From Algoriphagus yeomjeoni (GTDB taxonomy: Bacteria > Bacteroidota > Bacteroidia > Cytophagales > Cyclobacteriaceae): a stretch of DNA of 64,000 nucleotides. Numbering within the stretch: position 1 is the stretch's first letter; the number at the start of each line of letters is the position of its first letter. This document shows positions 24,539 to 33,428 of this stretch, piece by piece. Both the position numbers and the translations under genes were made by a program. The notes under the pieces are model-generated. The model ran no database searches, was not told the origin of the DNA, and was given only the letters and a program-made list of their open reading frames with translations. The DNA lies in assembly GCF_003259505.1 (NCBI RefSeq), contig NZ_QLLK01000007.1:124001-188000 (forward strand). Reading direction: 5' to 3'.

Positions 24539-25258
24539 ATGAGTACACAGAATTTTATGAGTATTTTAACTAGAAAAAAACAGATAATTAAACCAATAAC
24601 ATTAACATTATCAATGCTTTTCGCTCTTGTAATGTTTTCAGCGCAAGCTCAGGACTACTTATTAACTAGCAGCGAGATAGAAATATTACAAGATCAAGAC
24701 ATGGAGTACATGAAGCAAATCCATGAAATCACCAAGGATTACCCAGCATTTTCTTATAACTACACTATTGAAGATGGTGAAGTAAAAGATGTCACGGTAA
24801 CAGGCATTGACAATTTCAATGATAAAAAAAGACTTGAAGTTGTATTGTTTGATTTGAAGAGCAATAAAAACATGCTGAAAAATCAACCAAACAGAGTAGG
24901 TGTTTTCTACTCAGTTGATCAACCTGCTAAATACAATGGTGATTTAACCGAAGATTTATTGAGTAATTTGAAGTACCCTTCAGAAGCAAAAGATTGGGGT
25001 TTGGAAGGAACTATATACGTTAAATTTGTAGTCGAAGATGATGGAGAAATCAATTTTGCGAGTACGTCGAGTAATGTAGACACTTCAGTTGATATGTATT
25101 TAGATGATCTTCAAGAACAAGCCGTTTCTGCTGTTAAAGCTACATCCGGCAATTGGACACCTGCTAAAGTTGAAGGTGTTGAAGTTTCATCTCTGGAAAT
25201 TGTTCCAGTTACGTTTGACTTTAAGAAAAACCCTACTCTTCCTGCTTTGATTAGATAA
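24539..25258 (+). CDS. Exported TonB C-terminal-domain protein
   Basis: A 239-residue protein. After an N-terminal basic region and a signal-like hydrophobic segment (about residues 18-38, ending FSAQAQ) comes a middle segment and then a TonB-C domain (about 125-235): LKYPSEAKDWGLEGTIYVKFVVEDDGEINF and TSGNWTPAKVEGVEVSSLEIVPVTFDF. Classical TonB has an N-terminal membrane anchor and Pro-rich linker; the linker is missing, so it is not a standard energy transducer for TonB-dependent receptors. In Bacteroidota such secreted TonB-C proteins are frequent and mostly uncharacterised. A good AAGAAGG ribosome site precedes the ATG; an alternative start is six codons downstream. Confidence 0.82.
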   Translation: MSTQNFMSILTRKKQIIKPITLTLSMLFALVMFSAQAQDYLLTSSEIEILQDQDMEYMKQIHEITKDYPAFSYNYTIEDGEVKDVTVTGIDNFNDKKRLEVVLFDLKSNKNMLKNQPNRVGVFYSVDQPAKYNGDLTEDLLSNLKYPSEAKDWGLEGTIYVKFVVEDDGEINFASTSSNVDTSVDMYLDDLQEQAVSAVKATSGNWTPAKVEGVEVSSLEIVPVTFDFKKNPTLPALIR

Positions 25259-25321
25259 GAGTACAATTAATTAAAATCAGTTATAAGATCACTTAATAAT
25301 GTTTCTAACTGATGATTTAAG

Positions 25322-25351
25322 AACCGGATGGATTATTCATCCGGTTTTTTT
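25322..25351 (+). terminator. Rho-independent terminator
   Basis: AACCGGATG (25322-25330), loop of 7, CATCCGGTT (25338-25346), then T run; 64 bp after the TonB-C gene. Confidence 0.92.
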
Positions 25352-25492
25352 GTGTAACTGAAAAAAGCTAATTAATGAGAACAGCCACAGACTGTCAGAA
25401 TAATTAGAACTGAAATGGACTAGATAAATCAAGCTGCCTTCTTACCGCGGTTAATCAAGATCAATTAACCTGTTAAAAAAACTCTATACAAA

Positions 25493-25711
25493 TCACAAAA
25501 TTTCGTCATCAAAACTGGCTGAGTGTAATTTAGTACCACTCCTTAAAATTAGATAACCTCCAGCAATTCCTAACGCTATTCGAAGAGCCATATTTCCTTT
25601 GGTTACTGCGAGTGACAACACATAAGTACCAGCAACTAAAGAGGTCAAACCCTCCGAATAGTTGGTAATCTTTTTTAGGCCATACATAAGTCTTTGTTTT
25701 TCGTTATTCAT
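25493..25711 (-). CDS. Small membrane protein, function unknown
   Basis: 72 residues from the ATG at 25711; a TTG four codons earlier is possible. Two hydrophobic segments, LTSLVAGTYVLSLAV (about 22-36) and ALRIALGIAGGYLILRSGT (about 43-61), linked by TKGNM, with a basic N-terminus. It faintly resembles the DUF2892/YgaP-type short membrane domain, but the diagnostic CPLY end is missing. Isolated between a terminator and a gene-free stretch. Confidence 0.5.
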   Translation of the reverse strand: MNNEKQRLMYGLKKITNYSEGLTSLVAGTYVLSLAVTKGNMALRIALGIAGGYLILRSGTKLHSASFDDEIL

Positions 25712-26154
25712 AGTGTTATGCAATAAAGTACTGTAAAACAGTCACAAAACAAATGCTAAAGCCTTAAAGTTGCACTAGGATTATTTTGCAAGAAGTATCA
25801 ATGAGATTTTATTCCCAACGAACGGCGTCTTCATTTGCCTCATTGCGCGTTTTTTTCAATACAAACATACATACTTAGCTCCCACTTTGCCCCTTTGTTC
25901 TTACCATCAGAAGGACTATCTCCTTACAGGTGTCTAGCATAAGTCATAATTAATAAGCTATTTGGGGAAATAAATCCCAGATGCTCAACCTGTAAAAGAA
26001 CTTCCTACGAGTCCTGTCAGGAGTATACTTTGGGCAAGTACTCTTAGAGACAATTGAATCTGGTCGCTCTCAAAAAGATGTTAACAAGCCACTTAATTTC
26101 CAGATAGGTAAGCTTTTCCCTAGATGTGACGGGAATTGAATCTATTTTTGACGT
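25712..26154. other. Gene-free region upstream of UbiA gene
   Basis: About 440 bp with no credible gene. It holds a word-like tract CTTCATTTGCCTCATTGCGCG (25828-25850) related to other CTTCGCG-type tracts, several short CTTGTA/GTAAGA stretches, and at its end the promoter-like TATTTTTG at 26143-26150. Confidence 0.5.
26143..26150 (+). promoter_or_regulatory. Candidate -7 element (TATTTTTG) next to the start codon
   Basis: Exact TAnnTTTG match ending 4 bases before the ATG at 26155. If used, the mRNA would be leaderless or would start translation at the ATG at 26164. Confidence 0.4.
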
Positions 26155-27027
26155 ATGAACAGCATGACTGTGGACAGAACCATTTCCATCCGGGGACTTT
26201 TTAGGATCAGCAGACCTATCAATCTGCTGATGGTGGGATTCGCACAGTTTATGACCGCCTATTTTTTAGTTAAAACCACTGATTCTGGAATTCCCGTACT
26301 TCAGGATTACAAACTGTATTTGATCATAATTTCCACCCTATTGATCACTGCGGCTGGCTACATGATCAACGATTATTACGATGTCAAGATCGACTATGTC
26401 AATCGACCCGGCAATGTGGTGGTTGGCAAGGGAATCAAGCGCCGGGTGGTCATCATGCTACATACCATCTTAAACTTCAGCGCAATCGGACTTGGCTATC
26501 TTGTCAGTCCTAAGATTGCCTTGATCAATTTTGTCGCAGCTTTTCTCCTGTGGTTTTACAGCAATCAACTGAAAAGAGAGCCCTTAATAGGAAATGTAAG
26601 CGTTGCATTTCTAACCGCACTTTCCATTTATATTTTGGCAATTCATTATCAGAAAGCAGAATTACTGGTATTGACTTTTGCCATTTTCGCATTCTTTCTA
26701 AACCTTATCCGGGAAATCATAAAAGATATAGAAGACCGGCCAGGAGATAGGAAACACGGTTGCCGCACGCTACCAATCGTCCTAGGCTTCCGCAAAACCA
26801 AAGCTATTATATTCCTGATTGCGGCAATTTTTATCTGCGCTATATTGATAGTGATGTTCAAACTAGACCGCCAGATAATCTTCGCCTATTTCGGCGGTTT
26901 AGGATTCTTTTTCATGTATTTCATGTACAGAATCTATGTGGCTGATCGCAAAGACCATTTCACCCAACTGAGCACCATGGCTAAGATTTTGATGCTGATA
27001 GGAACGCTGAGCATGAGCTTTTTGTAA
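26155..27027 (+). CDS. UbiA-family prenyltransferase
   Basis: A 290-residue integral membrane protein with about eight hydrophobic helices. The two Asp-rich motifs that bind Mg-pyrophosphate are present: MINDYYDVKIDYVNRP (about residues 71-86) and IREIIKDIEDRPGDRKHGCRTLP (about 185-207). In Bacteroidota this branch is usually annotated as geranylgeranylglycerol-phosphate geranylgeranyltransferase-like; true product could be a prenylated quinone or lipid precursor. No quinone biosynthesis gene is adjacent. The second ATG (26164) is an equally good start. Confidence 0.88.
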   Translation: MNSMTVDRTISIRGLFRISRPINLLMVGFAQFMTAYFLVKTTDSGIPVLQDYKLYLIIISTLLITAAGYMINDYYDVKIDYVNRPGNVVVGKGIKRRVVIMLHTILNFSAIGLGYLVSPKIALINFVAAFLLWFYSNQLKREPLIGNVSVAFLTALSIYILAIHYQKAELLVLTFAIFAFFLNLIREIIKDIEDRPGDRKHGCRTLPIVLGFRKTKAIIFLIAAIFICAILIVMFKLDRQIIFAYFGGLGFFFMYFMYRIYVADRKDHFTQLSTMAKILMLIGTLSMSFL

Positions 27028-27030
27028 CAC

Positions 27031-27059
27031 ACTTCAATATTCGAAATTCAGCATTCAGG
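27031..27059. repeat. Word-like repeat (ATATTCGAAATTCAGCATTC)
   Basis: Quasi-periodic ATTC/GAAATT words just after the UbiA gene; the same words occur at 14521-14550. Confidence 0.35.
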
Positions 27060-27061
27060 TT

Positions 27062-27781
27062 TCATCGTTGATTATTCCTTACGAGTGTATAATAAAGAGT
27101 AACACGATTTGAAATAGTCTTTCTTTCGAAACTGTAAGACTCTCCATACAGGATATAATCATTGCTTATTGATGAAAAATTATGATTTCTGGTAAAAGCA
27201 AGACCCATTCTCCAATACTCTAATGAGAATCCATATAGATAATTAGTATGGTATTTCTTAGGGATCGTTTCCACTGCGTTCAAAGCATCCACAATTTCCT
27301 GGGTCCAATCAATGCCATCAGGGATTTCGTCGAAATGAGGGCTGGAGGAAAAACTAAAAACCGGTACTATTCCCGCGATCAAATTAAATTTCAAAAGATT
27401 AATGTCAAATAAATTCAACGATCCACCAATTGGAAATTCAAAGTTATTACTCCTTAAGGAAGTCACCTTTTTAGAGTCAATAGGCACTCCTTCAATTGGA
27501 GTGGTCACAAATATAGAAGCATAAGATTTATAATATTGTGCGCCAATAGTTCCTTTAAATCTGCTTCCACAAGAATGTGCATATTGAACATACAGCATCA
27601 ATCTAGGTTCTTCTGCCCTCAGATTTCCTTCATACACCGACAAAGTATCTATCTCAATCAAGGAATTATTAAACTTTTCTTCACCTGAGACTATACCCAT
27701 TCCCACCTTAAACTCTTGGCTCCAAGTCACTATTGGACTGAATAATAAACAGATAAATATTAATTGAGGTCTGTAGTTCAT
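27062..27781 (-). CDS. Secreted beta-rich (outer-membrane-like) protein, function unknown
   Basis: 239 residues from the ATG at 27781 (MNYRPQLIFICLLFSPIVTWSQ, a clean signal peptide); a longer reading of 14 extra residues from 27823 has no signal-like start and is not used. The mature part alternates polar and hydrophobic residues (LMLYVQYAHSCGSRFKGTIGAQYYKSY, FNLIAGIVPVFSFSS, NRVTLYYTLVRN), consistent with an outer-membrane barrel of about eight to ten strands, and ends in a barrel-type strand. No family recognised. Confidence 0.65.
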   Translation of the reverse strand: MNYRPQLIFICLLFSPIVTWSQEFKVGMGIVSGEEKFNNSLIEIDTLSVYEGNLRAEEPRLMLYVQYAHSCGSRFKGTIGAQYYKSYASIFVTTPIEGVPIDSKKVTSLRSNNFEFPIGGSLNLFDINLLKFNLIAGIVPVFSFSSSPHFDEIPDGIDWTQEIVDALNAVETIPKKYHTNYLYGFSLEYWRMGLAFTRNHNFSSISNDYILYGESYSFERKTISNRVTLYYTLVRNNQR

Positions 27782-28095
27782 AAAAATAAAAAGACAATAA
27801 AACAGATTTTCATTTTCGCACATTATGTCATGCGCTAATTAAAAGTCAATATGGCAAGACGGTATTATAAACGTAAGAATTAAATTTAAAAAAAGATATA
27901 TTCTATTATTTCAGATTTTGAAATATCCTATTTCTGGGTTTTCCATCCGAATTTTAGTGTTATATGATGAAAACAAAATACAACCTTAGTTCATCTCCTC
28001 TCAATCCCTTTTCAGATGAGTGAACAGGGCCGTAAATCGTAATTCCAAAATCATAAGTCGTAAATCTTCCTTATTTTCACCCAAATTTTTCAATC
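27782..28095. other. Gene-free region with a CGTAAATC word tract
   Basis: Between the OMP start and proB. Contains quasi-repeats CGTAAATCGTAATTCC and AAGTCGTAAATC (28031-28068). A partial -7-like TTATTTTCA (28071-28079) lies upstream of proB; it has two mismatches to TAnnTTTG and is weak. Confidence 0.4.
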
Positions 28096-29178
28096 ATGCT
28101 AGATAGCAAATTACTTGTAATCAAGATCGGGTCAAATGTGCTCACTCAGGAAAATGGACTTCCTGATTTGGAGCGTATGGAAGAGTTGGTTGCGCAGATC
28201 CAAGAGTTGACTGCTCTAGGAAAGAAAGTTGTCCTCGTCAGCTCAGGTGCAGTGGCTTTTGGGAGACAGACAATTCCCTTACCGGAGAAACTCAACCCGG
28301 TTTTCAAAAAACAAATCTGGGCCTCCACGGGTCAAATCCGCCTGATCAATCAATACCAGAATTTCTTCGAAAAACATAAGCAGCCTGTTGCCCAAATCTT
28401 GGTAACAAAAGAAGATTTTCGAGACAGAAAGCATTTCTTGAATATGAAAAACTGCGTTCAGGCGTTGCTTTCGCAGGGCATCTTACCAATCATCAATGAG
28501 AACGACACAGTTACAATTACAGAACTGATGTTCACCGATAACGATGAACTGGCAAGCTTGACCGCTGCGATGATCAATGCGGACACCATGATGCTGCTTA
28601 CAAATGTAGATGGGATTTTCACTGGAAATCCGTCTGACCCGGATTCCGAACTCATCGAGAAAGTAGCATCCAAAATGCCAGAAGTTTCCAAATACATCTC
28701 TGCTTCCAAGTCCTCTTTCGGTCGTGGTGGGATGCTGACTAAATATGCCATGGCAAAGAAATCTGCTGATTTAGGCATACAGGTGGTCATTGCCAATGGA
28801 AAGCGGGAAAACGTCTTGGGGGAATTTGCAGATAAGACATTGAGATGCACTTGGTTTGAACCACAGAAAGCTAAGCACGGTGCGAAGAAATGGCTGGCTC
28901 ACGGGGAACATTACTACGTAGGAGAAATCACCATTAATGAAGGTGCAAAAAGCTCACTGACAGCTGAGGTGATCCGTAGTCTTTTGCCAATTGGAATTAT
29001 TAAACTCGAAGGAGAGTTTTCCAAAGGAGACATACTTCTGATAAGAGACGAAACTGGCCATAAAATCGGCTTGGGTCGAGCAGAGTATTCCTCTAAAGTA
29101 GCCAATGAACGTGTAGGCCAAAAGAACCAAAAAGCTTTAATCCATTACGATTACCTCTATATTTTCGATCATGACTGA
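28096..29178 (+). CDS. proB: Glutamate 5-kinase
   Basis: Phosphorylates glutamate as the first step of proline synthesis. The 360-residue protein has the amino-acid-kinase domain ([70 protein letters not shown]) followed by a C-terminal PUA domain (about 275-355), which is the full-length form. The stop overlaps the start of proA by 8 bp, so the two enzymes, which handle an unstable shared intermediate, are translationally coupled. Confidence 0.96.
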   Translation: MLDSKLLVIKIGSNVLTQENGLPDLERMEELVAQIQELTALGKKVVLVSSGAVAFGRQTIPLPEKLNPVFKKQIWASTGQIRLINQYQNFFEKHKQPVAQILVTKEDFRDRKHFLNMKNCVQALLSQGILPIINENDTVTITELMFTDNDELASLTAAMINADTMMLLTNVDGIFTGNPSDPDSELIEKVASKMPEVSKYISASKSSFGRGGMLTKYAMAKKSADLGIQVVIANGKRENVLGEFADKTLRCTWFEPQKAKHGAKKWLAHGEHYYVGEITINEGAKSSLTAEVIRSLLPIGIIKLEGEFSKGDILLIRDETGHKIGLGRAEYSSKVANERVGQKNQKALIHYDYLYIFDHD

Positions 29179-30412
29179 GTACCAAGATATATTTGAAGGA
29201 GTAAAACAAGGGTCTAGAAAACTGACTGGACTTAGCAATGAAAAAGTAAATCAGGTCCTGCATAACCTAGCAATTCTGGCTGTTGAAAACACAGATTTCT
29301 TATTGGAAGAAAACCAAAAAGACCTGGACCGCATGGAGCCAACAAACCCTATGTACGATAGGTTGTTGCTGACTGAAGAGCGCATTCAGAATATCGCCGG
29401 AGAAATTATTCAGGTGAGTGCCTTGCCAAGTCCTCTTCATCATGTCTTGGAAAGTAAAACCCTTGAAAACGGACTTTCCTTAGAGAAAACCACCGTGCCG
29501 CTTGGTGTGATTGGGATAATCTATGAAGCTAGGCCAAATGTCACTTTTGATGTGTTTACGCTTGCCTTAAAATCTGGAAATGGTCTCGTACTGAAAGGCG
29601 GCTCTGATGCCGACTTTTCTAATCGTGCGATCATGAGTTTGATTCATCAGGTTTTGGAAGTCAATGAGCTTCCAACTTCTGCTTTCCAACTTTTACCTGC
29701 AGATCGAGCTGCGACAAAAGCACTTTTAGAAGCTGTAGGTTTTGTGGATGTGATTATCCCACGTGGCTCGCAAGGATTGATTAATTTTGTTAGAGAAAAT
29801 GCAAAGGTCCCTGTGATAGAAACTGGAGCTGGTATTGTGCATACTTATGTCGATGAATCCGCAGATTTGGCGAAAGCCAAGGAAATTGCCTTCAATGCTA
29901 AAACCCGTAGACCCAGCGTCTGCAACTCGCTCGACTGTCTCATAATTCATGAAGCCCACTTACCAGTTTTAAATGACTTGATTCAGCCTATGCTGAAAAG
30001 TAAGGTTCAGGTTTTTGCAGATGAAAAAGCATTTGCTGCGTTGAATGCAAATGAGTTAATATCAAGAGCTGATGAATCACACTTTGGAACAGAATTTCTC
30101 GGACTGAAAATGTCCATCAAGACTGTAGCTAATCTTGATGAAGCACTAGATCATATCGCAGCTTATTCTTCTAAACATTCTGAAGCGATTGTCGCAGAAA
30201 ATCAAGAAACTATTGATCGCTTTTTGCTCGAAGTTGATGCAGCAGCAGTTTACGCAAATGCCTCCACAGCTTTCACCGACGGTGCTCAATTCGGTTTGGG
30301 AGCTGAAATAGGAATAAGCACCCAAAAACTCCATGCACGAGGACCAATGGCACTGAAAGAACTTTGCAGCTATAAGTGGATCGTGAGAGGAAATGGACAG
30401 GTTAGACAATAG
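29171..30412 (+). CDS. proA: Glutamate-5-semialdehyde dehydrogenase (gamma-glutamyl phosphate reductase)
   Basis: Reduces gamma-glutamyl phosphate with NADPH in the second step of proline synthesis. A 413-residue aldehyde-dehydrogenase-superfamily protein: [24 protein letters not shown] and [11 protein letters not shown] near residues 98-155, the catalytic Cys in [14 protein letters not shown] near 255, and the C-terminal [28 protein letters not shown]. Overlaps proB by 8 bp. No proC is in this window. Confidence 0.96.
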   Translation: MTEYQDIFEGVKQGSRKLTGLSNEKVNQVLHNLAILAVENTDFLLEENQKDLDRMEPTNPMYDRLLLTEERIQNIAGEIIQVSALPSPLHHVLESKTLENGLSLEKTTVPLGVIGIIYEARPNVTFDVFTLALKSGNGLVLKGGSDADFSNRAIMSLIHQVLEVNELPTSAFQLLPADRAATKALLEAVGFVDVIIPRGSQGLINFVRENAKVPVIETGAGIVHTYVDESADLAKAKEIAFNAKTRRPSVCNSLDCLIIHEAHLPVLNDLIQPMLKSKVQVFADEKAFAALNANELISRADESHFGTEFLGLKMSIKTVANLDEALDHIAAYSSKHSEAIVAENQETIDRFLLEVDAAAVYANASTAFTDGAQFGLGAEIGISTQKLHARGPMALKELCSYKWIVRGNGQVRQ

Positions 30413-30566
30413 TTTTCAGTTTTCAGTGATCAGCTTGCAGAGTTAGTCACTCTGAGTAAAGTTGACGTGCCAACCCAAATTTTGCTTCTCCGTTTGCCCT
30501 CAGGATAGACTTTGAACACTAAACTCCATCTTTAAAAACAGGTTGCCTCTTCGCGCCATTGCGGGA
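30412..30566. repeat. Mosaic of three intergenic word families
   Basis: In 150 bp after proA: TTTTCAGTTTTCAGTGATCAG words (30413-30433), a CTCTGAGTAAAGTTGAC word (30441-30457) of the CTGAGCGAAGTCGAAG type, and CTCTTCGCGCCATTGCGGG (30547-30565). Each belongs to a family seen elsewhere in the window. Confidence 0.4.
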
Positions 30567-30609
30567 GATTTACCTTAATTTCGCAGTAACCCATCAAAAC
30601 AACAATACA

Positions 30610-31167
30610 TTGAAACGCCTCGCAATCTTAGCTTCTGGATCTGGCAGCAATGCCGAAAAGATCATGGAGCATTTTCAGAATTCCGAAATAGCAGAAATCG
30701 CATTAGTTGCCTCCAACAAGGCTGATGCATTTGTACTGGAGCGAGCCAAGAAGTTTGATGTTCCCACGTTTACTTTTTCGCGAAAGGAAATGGATGCAGG
30801 CCTTTTGCTGGAGAAACTAAAAGAAGAAAACATTGATTGGGTGATTCTGGCTGGCTTTTTACTGAAAATCCCAATAGAACTCACCAAAGCTTTTCCAGAC
30901 CGGATGGTAAATATTCACCCTGCGCTTTTGCCAAAATATGGAGGAAAAGGGATGTATGGAAGCTTCGTGCATGAAGCTGTAAAAGCTGCCGGTGAAACCG
31001 AAACGGGCATCACCATTCACTTGGTCAATGAAAATTATGATGAAGGGAGGATTGTATTTCAAGCCTCTACCCCACTGACTTCAGAAGACACCCCTGATTC
31101 TATCGCCGAAAAAGTCCATGCACTAGAGCACAAGCATTTTCCGGAAGTGATTGAAGGACTTTTGTAA
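30610..31167 (+). CDS. purN: Phosphoribosylglycinamide formyltransferase
   Basis: Transfers formyl from 10-formyl-THF to GAR in purine synthesis. The TTG at 30610 (LKRLAILASGSGSNAEKIMEHF) gives the standard purN start and 185 residues; a longer reading from 30559 adds 17 residues with no family match. The folate and substrate motifs are present: LASGSGSNAE, LAGFLLKIP, VNIHPALLPKYGGKGMYG (Asn/His active site), ETGITIHLVNENYDEGRIVFQ (Asp). An upstream TAATTTCG (30576-30583) is a near match to the -7 promoter element. Confidence 0.93.
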   Translation: MKRLAILASGSGSNAEKIMEHFQNSEIAEIALVASNKADAFVLERAKKFDVPTFTFSRKEMDAGLLLEKLKEENIDWVILAGFLLKIPIELTKAFPDRMVNIHPALLPKYGGKGMYGSFVHEAVKAAGETETGITIHLVNENYDEGRIVFQASTPLTSEDTPDSIAEKVHALEHKHFPEVIEGLL

Positions 31168-31373
31168 CTTGATTATATCAATATCCATTCTCCTTTTTTT
31201 TAAAAGTAAGCAAGCCAATTTGTTTAAAAATCTAACCTAGCAGAACTGTACCGAAAACTATTCGTTTGGACATGTAATCCCCCTTGCAGATAGCTTCGTT
31301 ACTTATTCAAAGCAAATGTGAGGCTTCAGTTTACTTTCTCACATTTGTAAAATATCACTCCTAAATACTCCTC

Positions 31374-32096
31374 ATGAAATATCACTTTTCTCTAGGCCAA
31401 ATTATCGGATTTATCCTAGTGTCGATACTTAGCTTTTCTTCCATAAACGATTCAAAGGCACAGGGAATCACGATTCCAAGTAACACGGAAATTAATTCCG
31501 GCATAAAGGAAGCATTGGAAAAAGCTACCGGAATAAGTGCCGAGCGCTTGGGTGCCAAAGATGGATACCTAGGAAATCTAGACGTGAAAATCCTTTTCCC
31601 GGAAGAAGCTAAAAACATTGAAAAAACCCTCCGCTCTCTTGGACTGGACAGCATGGTAGATCAGGTGATCACCAGTGTGAACCGTGCTGCGGAAGATGCT
31701 GCTTTAGAAGCAAAACCCATCTTTACTGATGCGATCAAGCAAATGAGCATTGCAGATGTGAAAACCATTCTTTTAGGCGAAGAAAATGCGGCTACTAGTT
31801 ATTTCAACACCACTACTTCCCCTGCGCTCACAGAGAAATTCTCCCCTATCATAGACAGCAGTCTGAAAAAAACTGACGCGACGAAATACTGGCAAGATGT
31901 AATGACCAGGTACAACAAAGTCCCTTTTGTGAAAAAAGTAGATACCGATCTCACCGCCTATGTGACCAAAAAAGCGATCGACGGCTTATTTGTAGAAATA
32001 GCTAAGGAGGAGTTGAAAATCCGGGAAAACATTTCGGCCAGATCCTCTCCATTGCTCGAAAAAGTCTTTGGTTTTGCTAAGCAAGCTGGAAAGTAA
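31374..32096 (+). CDS. DUF4197 secreted protein
   Basis: A 240-residue protein with a signal peptide (IIGFILVSILSFSSINDSKAQG). Family traits: repeated amphipathic helices and the runs GIKEALEKATGISAERLG, VDQVITSVNRAAEDAALEAKPIFTDAIKQMSIADVKTILLGEENAATSYF and LTEKFSPIIDSSLKKTDATKYWQDVM. The family is widespread among Gram-negatives but has no established function. All-helical and probably periplasmic. It stands alone. Confidence 0.85.
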   Translation: MKYHFSLGQIIGFILVSILSFSSINDSKAQGITIPSNTEINSGIKEALEKATGISAERLGAKDGYLGNLDVKILFPEEAKNIEKTLRSLGLDSMVDQVITSVNRAAEDAALEAKPIFTDAIKQMSIADVKTILLGEENAATSYFNTTTSPALTEKFSPIIDSSLKKTDATKYWQDVMTRYNKVPFVKKVDTDLTAYVTKKAIDGLFVEIAKEELKIRENISARSSPLLEKVFGFAKQAGK

Positions 32097-32275
32097 TAAC
32101 ATACAAACCTGGAGAGGCAAACTTAGAATGTAATTGCGAAGTCTGGTTCACCTTAACCAGCTTTGCTTCAGTTGTTTTCGTATCACTTTAAAGTAATCTC
32201 TTTTCGGAATATCAAAAAGAAATTGCCGCATTCCTGCAATGTTTGCAAAAAGGAAATCATTAATAGTAAACTTTT

Positions 32276-32300
32276 GCTGAGCGAAGTCGAAGCCTCATCT
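32276..32300. repeat. CTGAGCGAAGTCGAAG-type word overlapping a gene end
   Basis: GCTGAGCGAAGTCGAAGCC runs from 32276 to about 32294, then the minus-strand gene's stop codon (32295-32297). Related words occur at 33286-33297, 33327-33343, 35868-35892 and 35908-35925. Confidence 0.4.
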
Positions 32301-32576
32301 GACTTGCATCCACTTTTTACTTTCCCGGTCCACAAAAGTGATTGGAACAAACTTATCCGTAGGTGCTCCGATAAAGTAAACCGTCCAGTTAGGATCATGC
32401 TTCGCTAGCATTTCGGAGATGCAATCTGCTCGATGCGAAGTGGGATTCTTGCAATCATCCCAGTAGAACAACTCTACTTTATAGTGAAGTGACTTCACCT
32501 CATTATTGATGATCACCTGGATGTCAATGTTTTGTTTTCCAGGTAGGTTTGGGATTGGAATAGCGATGTGACTCAT
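32295..32576 (-). CDS. Small hypothetical protein
   Basis: 93 residues, no signal peptide or membrane segment. Reads as a compact alpha/beta protein: IDIQVIINNEVKSLHYKVELFYWDDC, then DCISEMLAKHDPNWTVYFIGAPTDKFVPITFVDRESKKWMQVR. Two Cys separated by a helix are notable. I do not recognise a named family. The gene stands alone; its upstream space contains one of the CGAACA-N4-TGCCCG dyads and a TGGCAT element in its direction (see findings). Coding status is supported by balanced composition and a proper ATG but is not certain. Confidence 0.6.
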   Translation of the reverse strand: MSHIAIPIPNLPGKQNIDIQVIINNEVKSLHYKVELFYWDDCKNPTSHRADCISEMLAKHDPNWTVYFIGAPTDKFVPITFVDRESKKWMQVR

Positions 32577-32892
32577 GGGTTTGTGTGCTTTGGGTAAGGA
32601 TTAATTCATGCAATGGTGATAAAGTGGAAGTTGCAAAGTTGGAGATTTCTAAAATTGAAAGGTTTTGAAGCTCGTATGGTAATCTTGACTTTTGATTCTT
32701 GCTTCTGGATACTAGCTACTTTCATCTTCTCTATTCCTCCACATCCCATGCCATCTAAAAACCCTCAAAACGGATCTGATTGGCATTAACCAGTCATATT
32801 AAAGGTAAATCAGCGAACAATTTTGCCCGTACTTGGACAAAGTGCTTTGAGCGCTAGTATATTGTACCATCAAAACCAAACCTCAAAGTAGT
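32577..32892. other. Gene-free region with repeat tracts and a dyad
   Basis: Read from left: GATTGGAAAATT-type words (32621-32675), CTTGACTTTTGATTCTTGC words (32693-32722), a TGGCAT element on the minus strand (32748-32753) and the dyad CGAACA-ATTT-TGCCCG (32814-32829). No gene visible. Confidence 0.5.
32814..32829. promoter_or_regulatory. Candidate operator dyad CGAACA-ATTT-TGCCCG
   Basis: 13 of 16 bases match the dyad at 38635-38650, and the flanking CAG/GTRCT also agree. It lies 62 bp from the GG of a minus-strand TGGCAT element (32751-32752). Could act on the 93-residue gene or on the DUF2200 gene 64 bp downstream. Confidence 0.4.
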
Positions 32893-33258
32893 ATGAGCAG
32901 CACCAGTCATCACGATGATAAAATAGCAAAAATGACCTTCTCTTCTGTCTACCCACATTATCTCACCAAGGTAGAGCGCAAAGGAAGGACGAGAGAAGAA
33001 TTGCATGAGGTGATCACCTGGCTAACCGGCTTTGATGAAGAAGGAATACAGCAGCAGATCGATGCAAAATCAAGTTTTGAGCAATTCTTTGCAGAGGCAG
33101 AATTAAACCCCAACGCTAGCCAAATTACCGGCTCCATCTGTGGCTATAAGGTGCAGGAAATAGAAAACCCACTCACCCAGAAAGTACGCTATTTGGATAA
33201 AATCGTAGATGAGTTAGCTAAAGGGCGTAAAATGGAAAAGATACTGAGGCAGGGCTAA
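32893..33258 (+). CDS. DUF2200 domain protein
   Basis: 121 residues covering the whole DUF2200 domain: HDDKIAKMTFSSVYPHYLTKVERKGRTREELHEVITWLTGF, NPNASQITGSICGYKVQEIENPLTQKVRYLDKIVDELAKGRKMEKIL. A cytoplasmic, helical protein of unknown function; the family is known by sequence only. Alone on the plus strand. A dyad related to the permease-region motif lies 64 bp upstream. Confidence 0.88.
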   Translation: MSSTSHHDDKIAKMTFSSVYPHYLTKVERKGRTREELHEVITWLTGFDEEGIQQQIDAKSSFEQFFAEAELNPNASQITGSICGYKVQEIENPLTQKVRYLDKIVDELAKGRKMEKILRQG

Positions 33259-33285
33259 GAGTTTACTATTTGTATGAAAGTACGG

Positions 33286-33428
33286 GTTGAGCGAAGTTTA
33301 TAAGGTAGCTAGGTTTTAAAGAGTTACTCTGAGCAAAGTTGAAGGGGTTTCATAGTCATAGCTGCCTCATCTTGGTTCTTGATTCTAGGCTCCACTATCT
33401 TGATACTTATGTCTTGCTACTTGCTACT
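33286..33428. repeat. Intergenic word tracts
   Basis: Contains two CTGAGCGAAG-type words (33286-33297; 33327-33343) and a CTTGGTTCTTGATTCTAGG tract (33371-33389) followed by CTTGATACTTATGTCTTGC words up to about 33425, directly abutting the stop of the first permease gene. Confidence 0.45.

Noticed and set aside
30449..30468. GTGCCA near 30460 as a minus-strand sigma-54 box
   Set aside because: The -12 position reads TT, there is no minus-strand gene downstream, and the bases belong to a word-like repeat.
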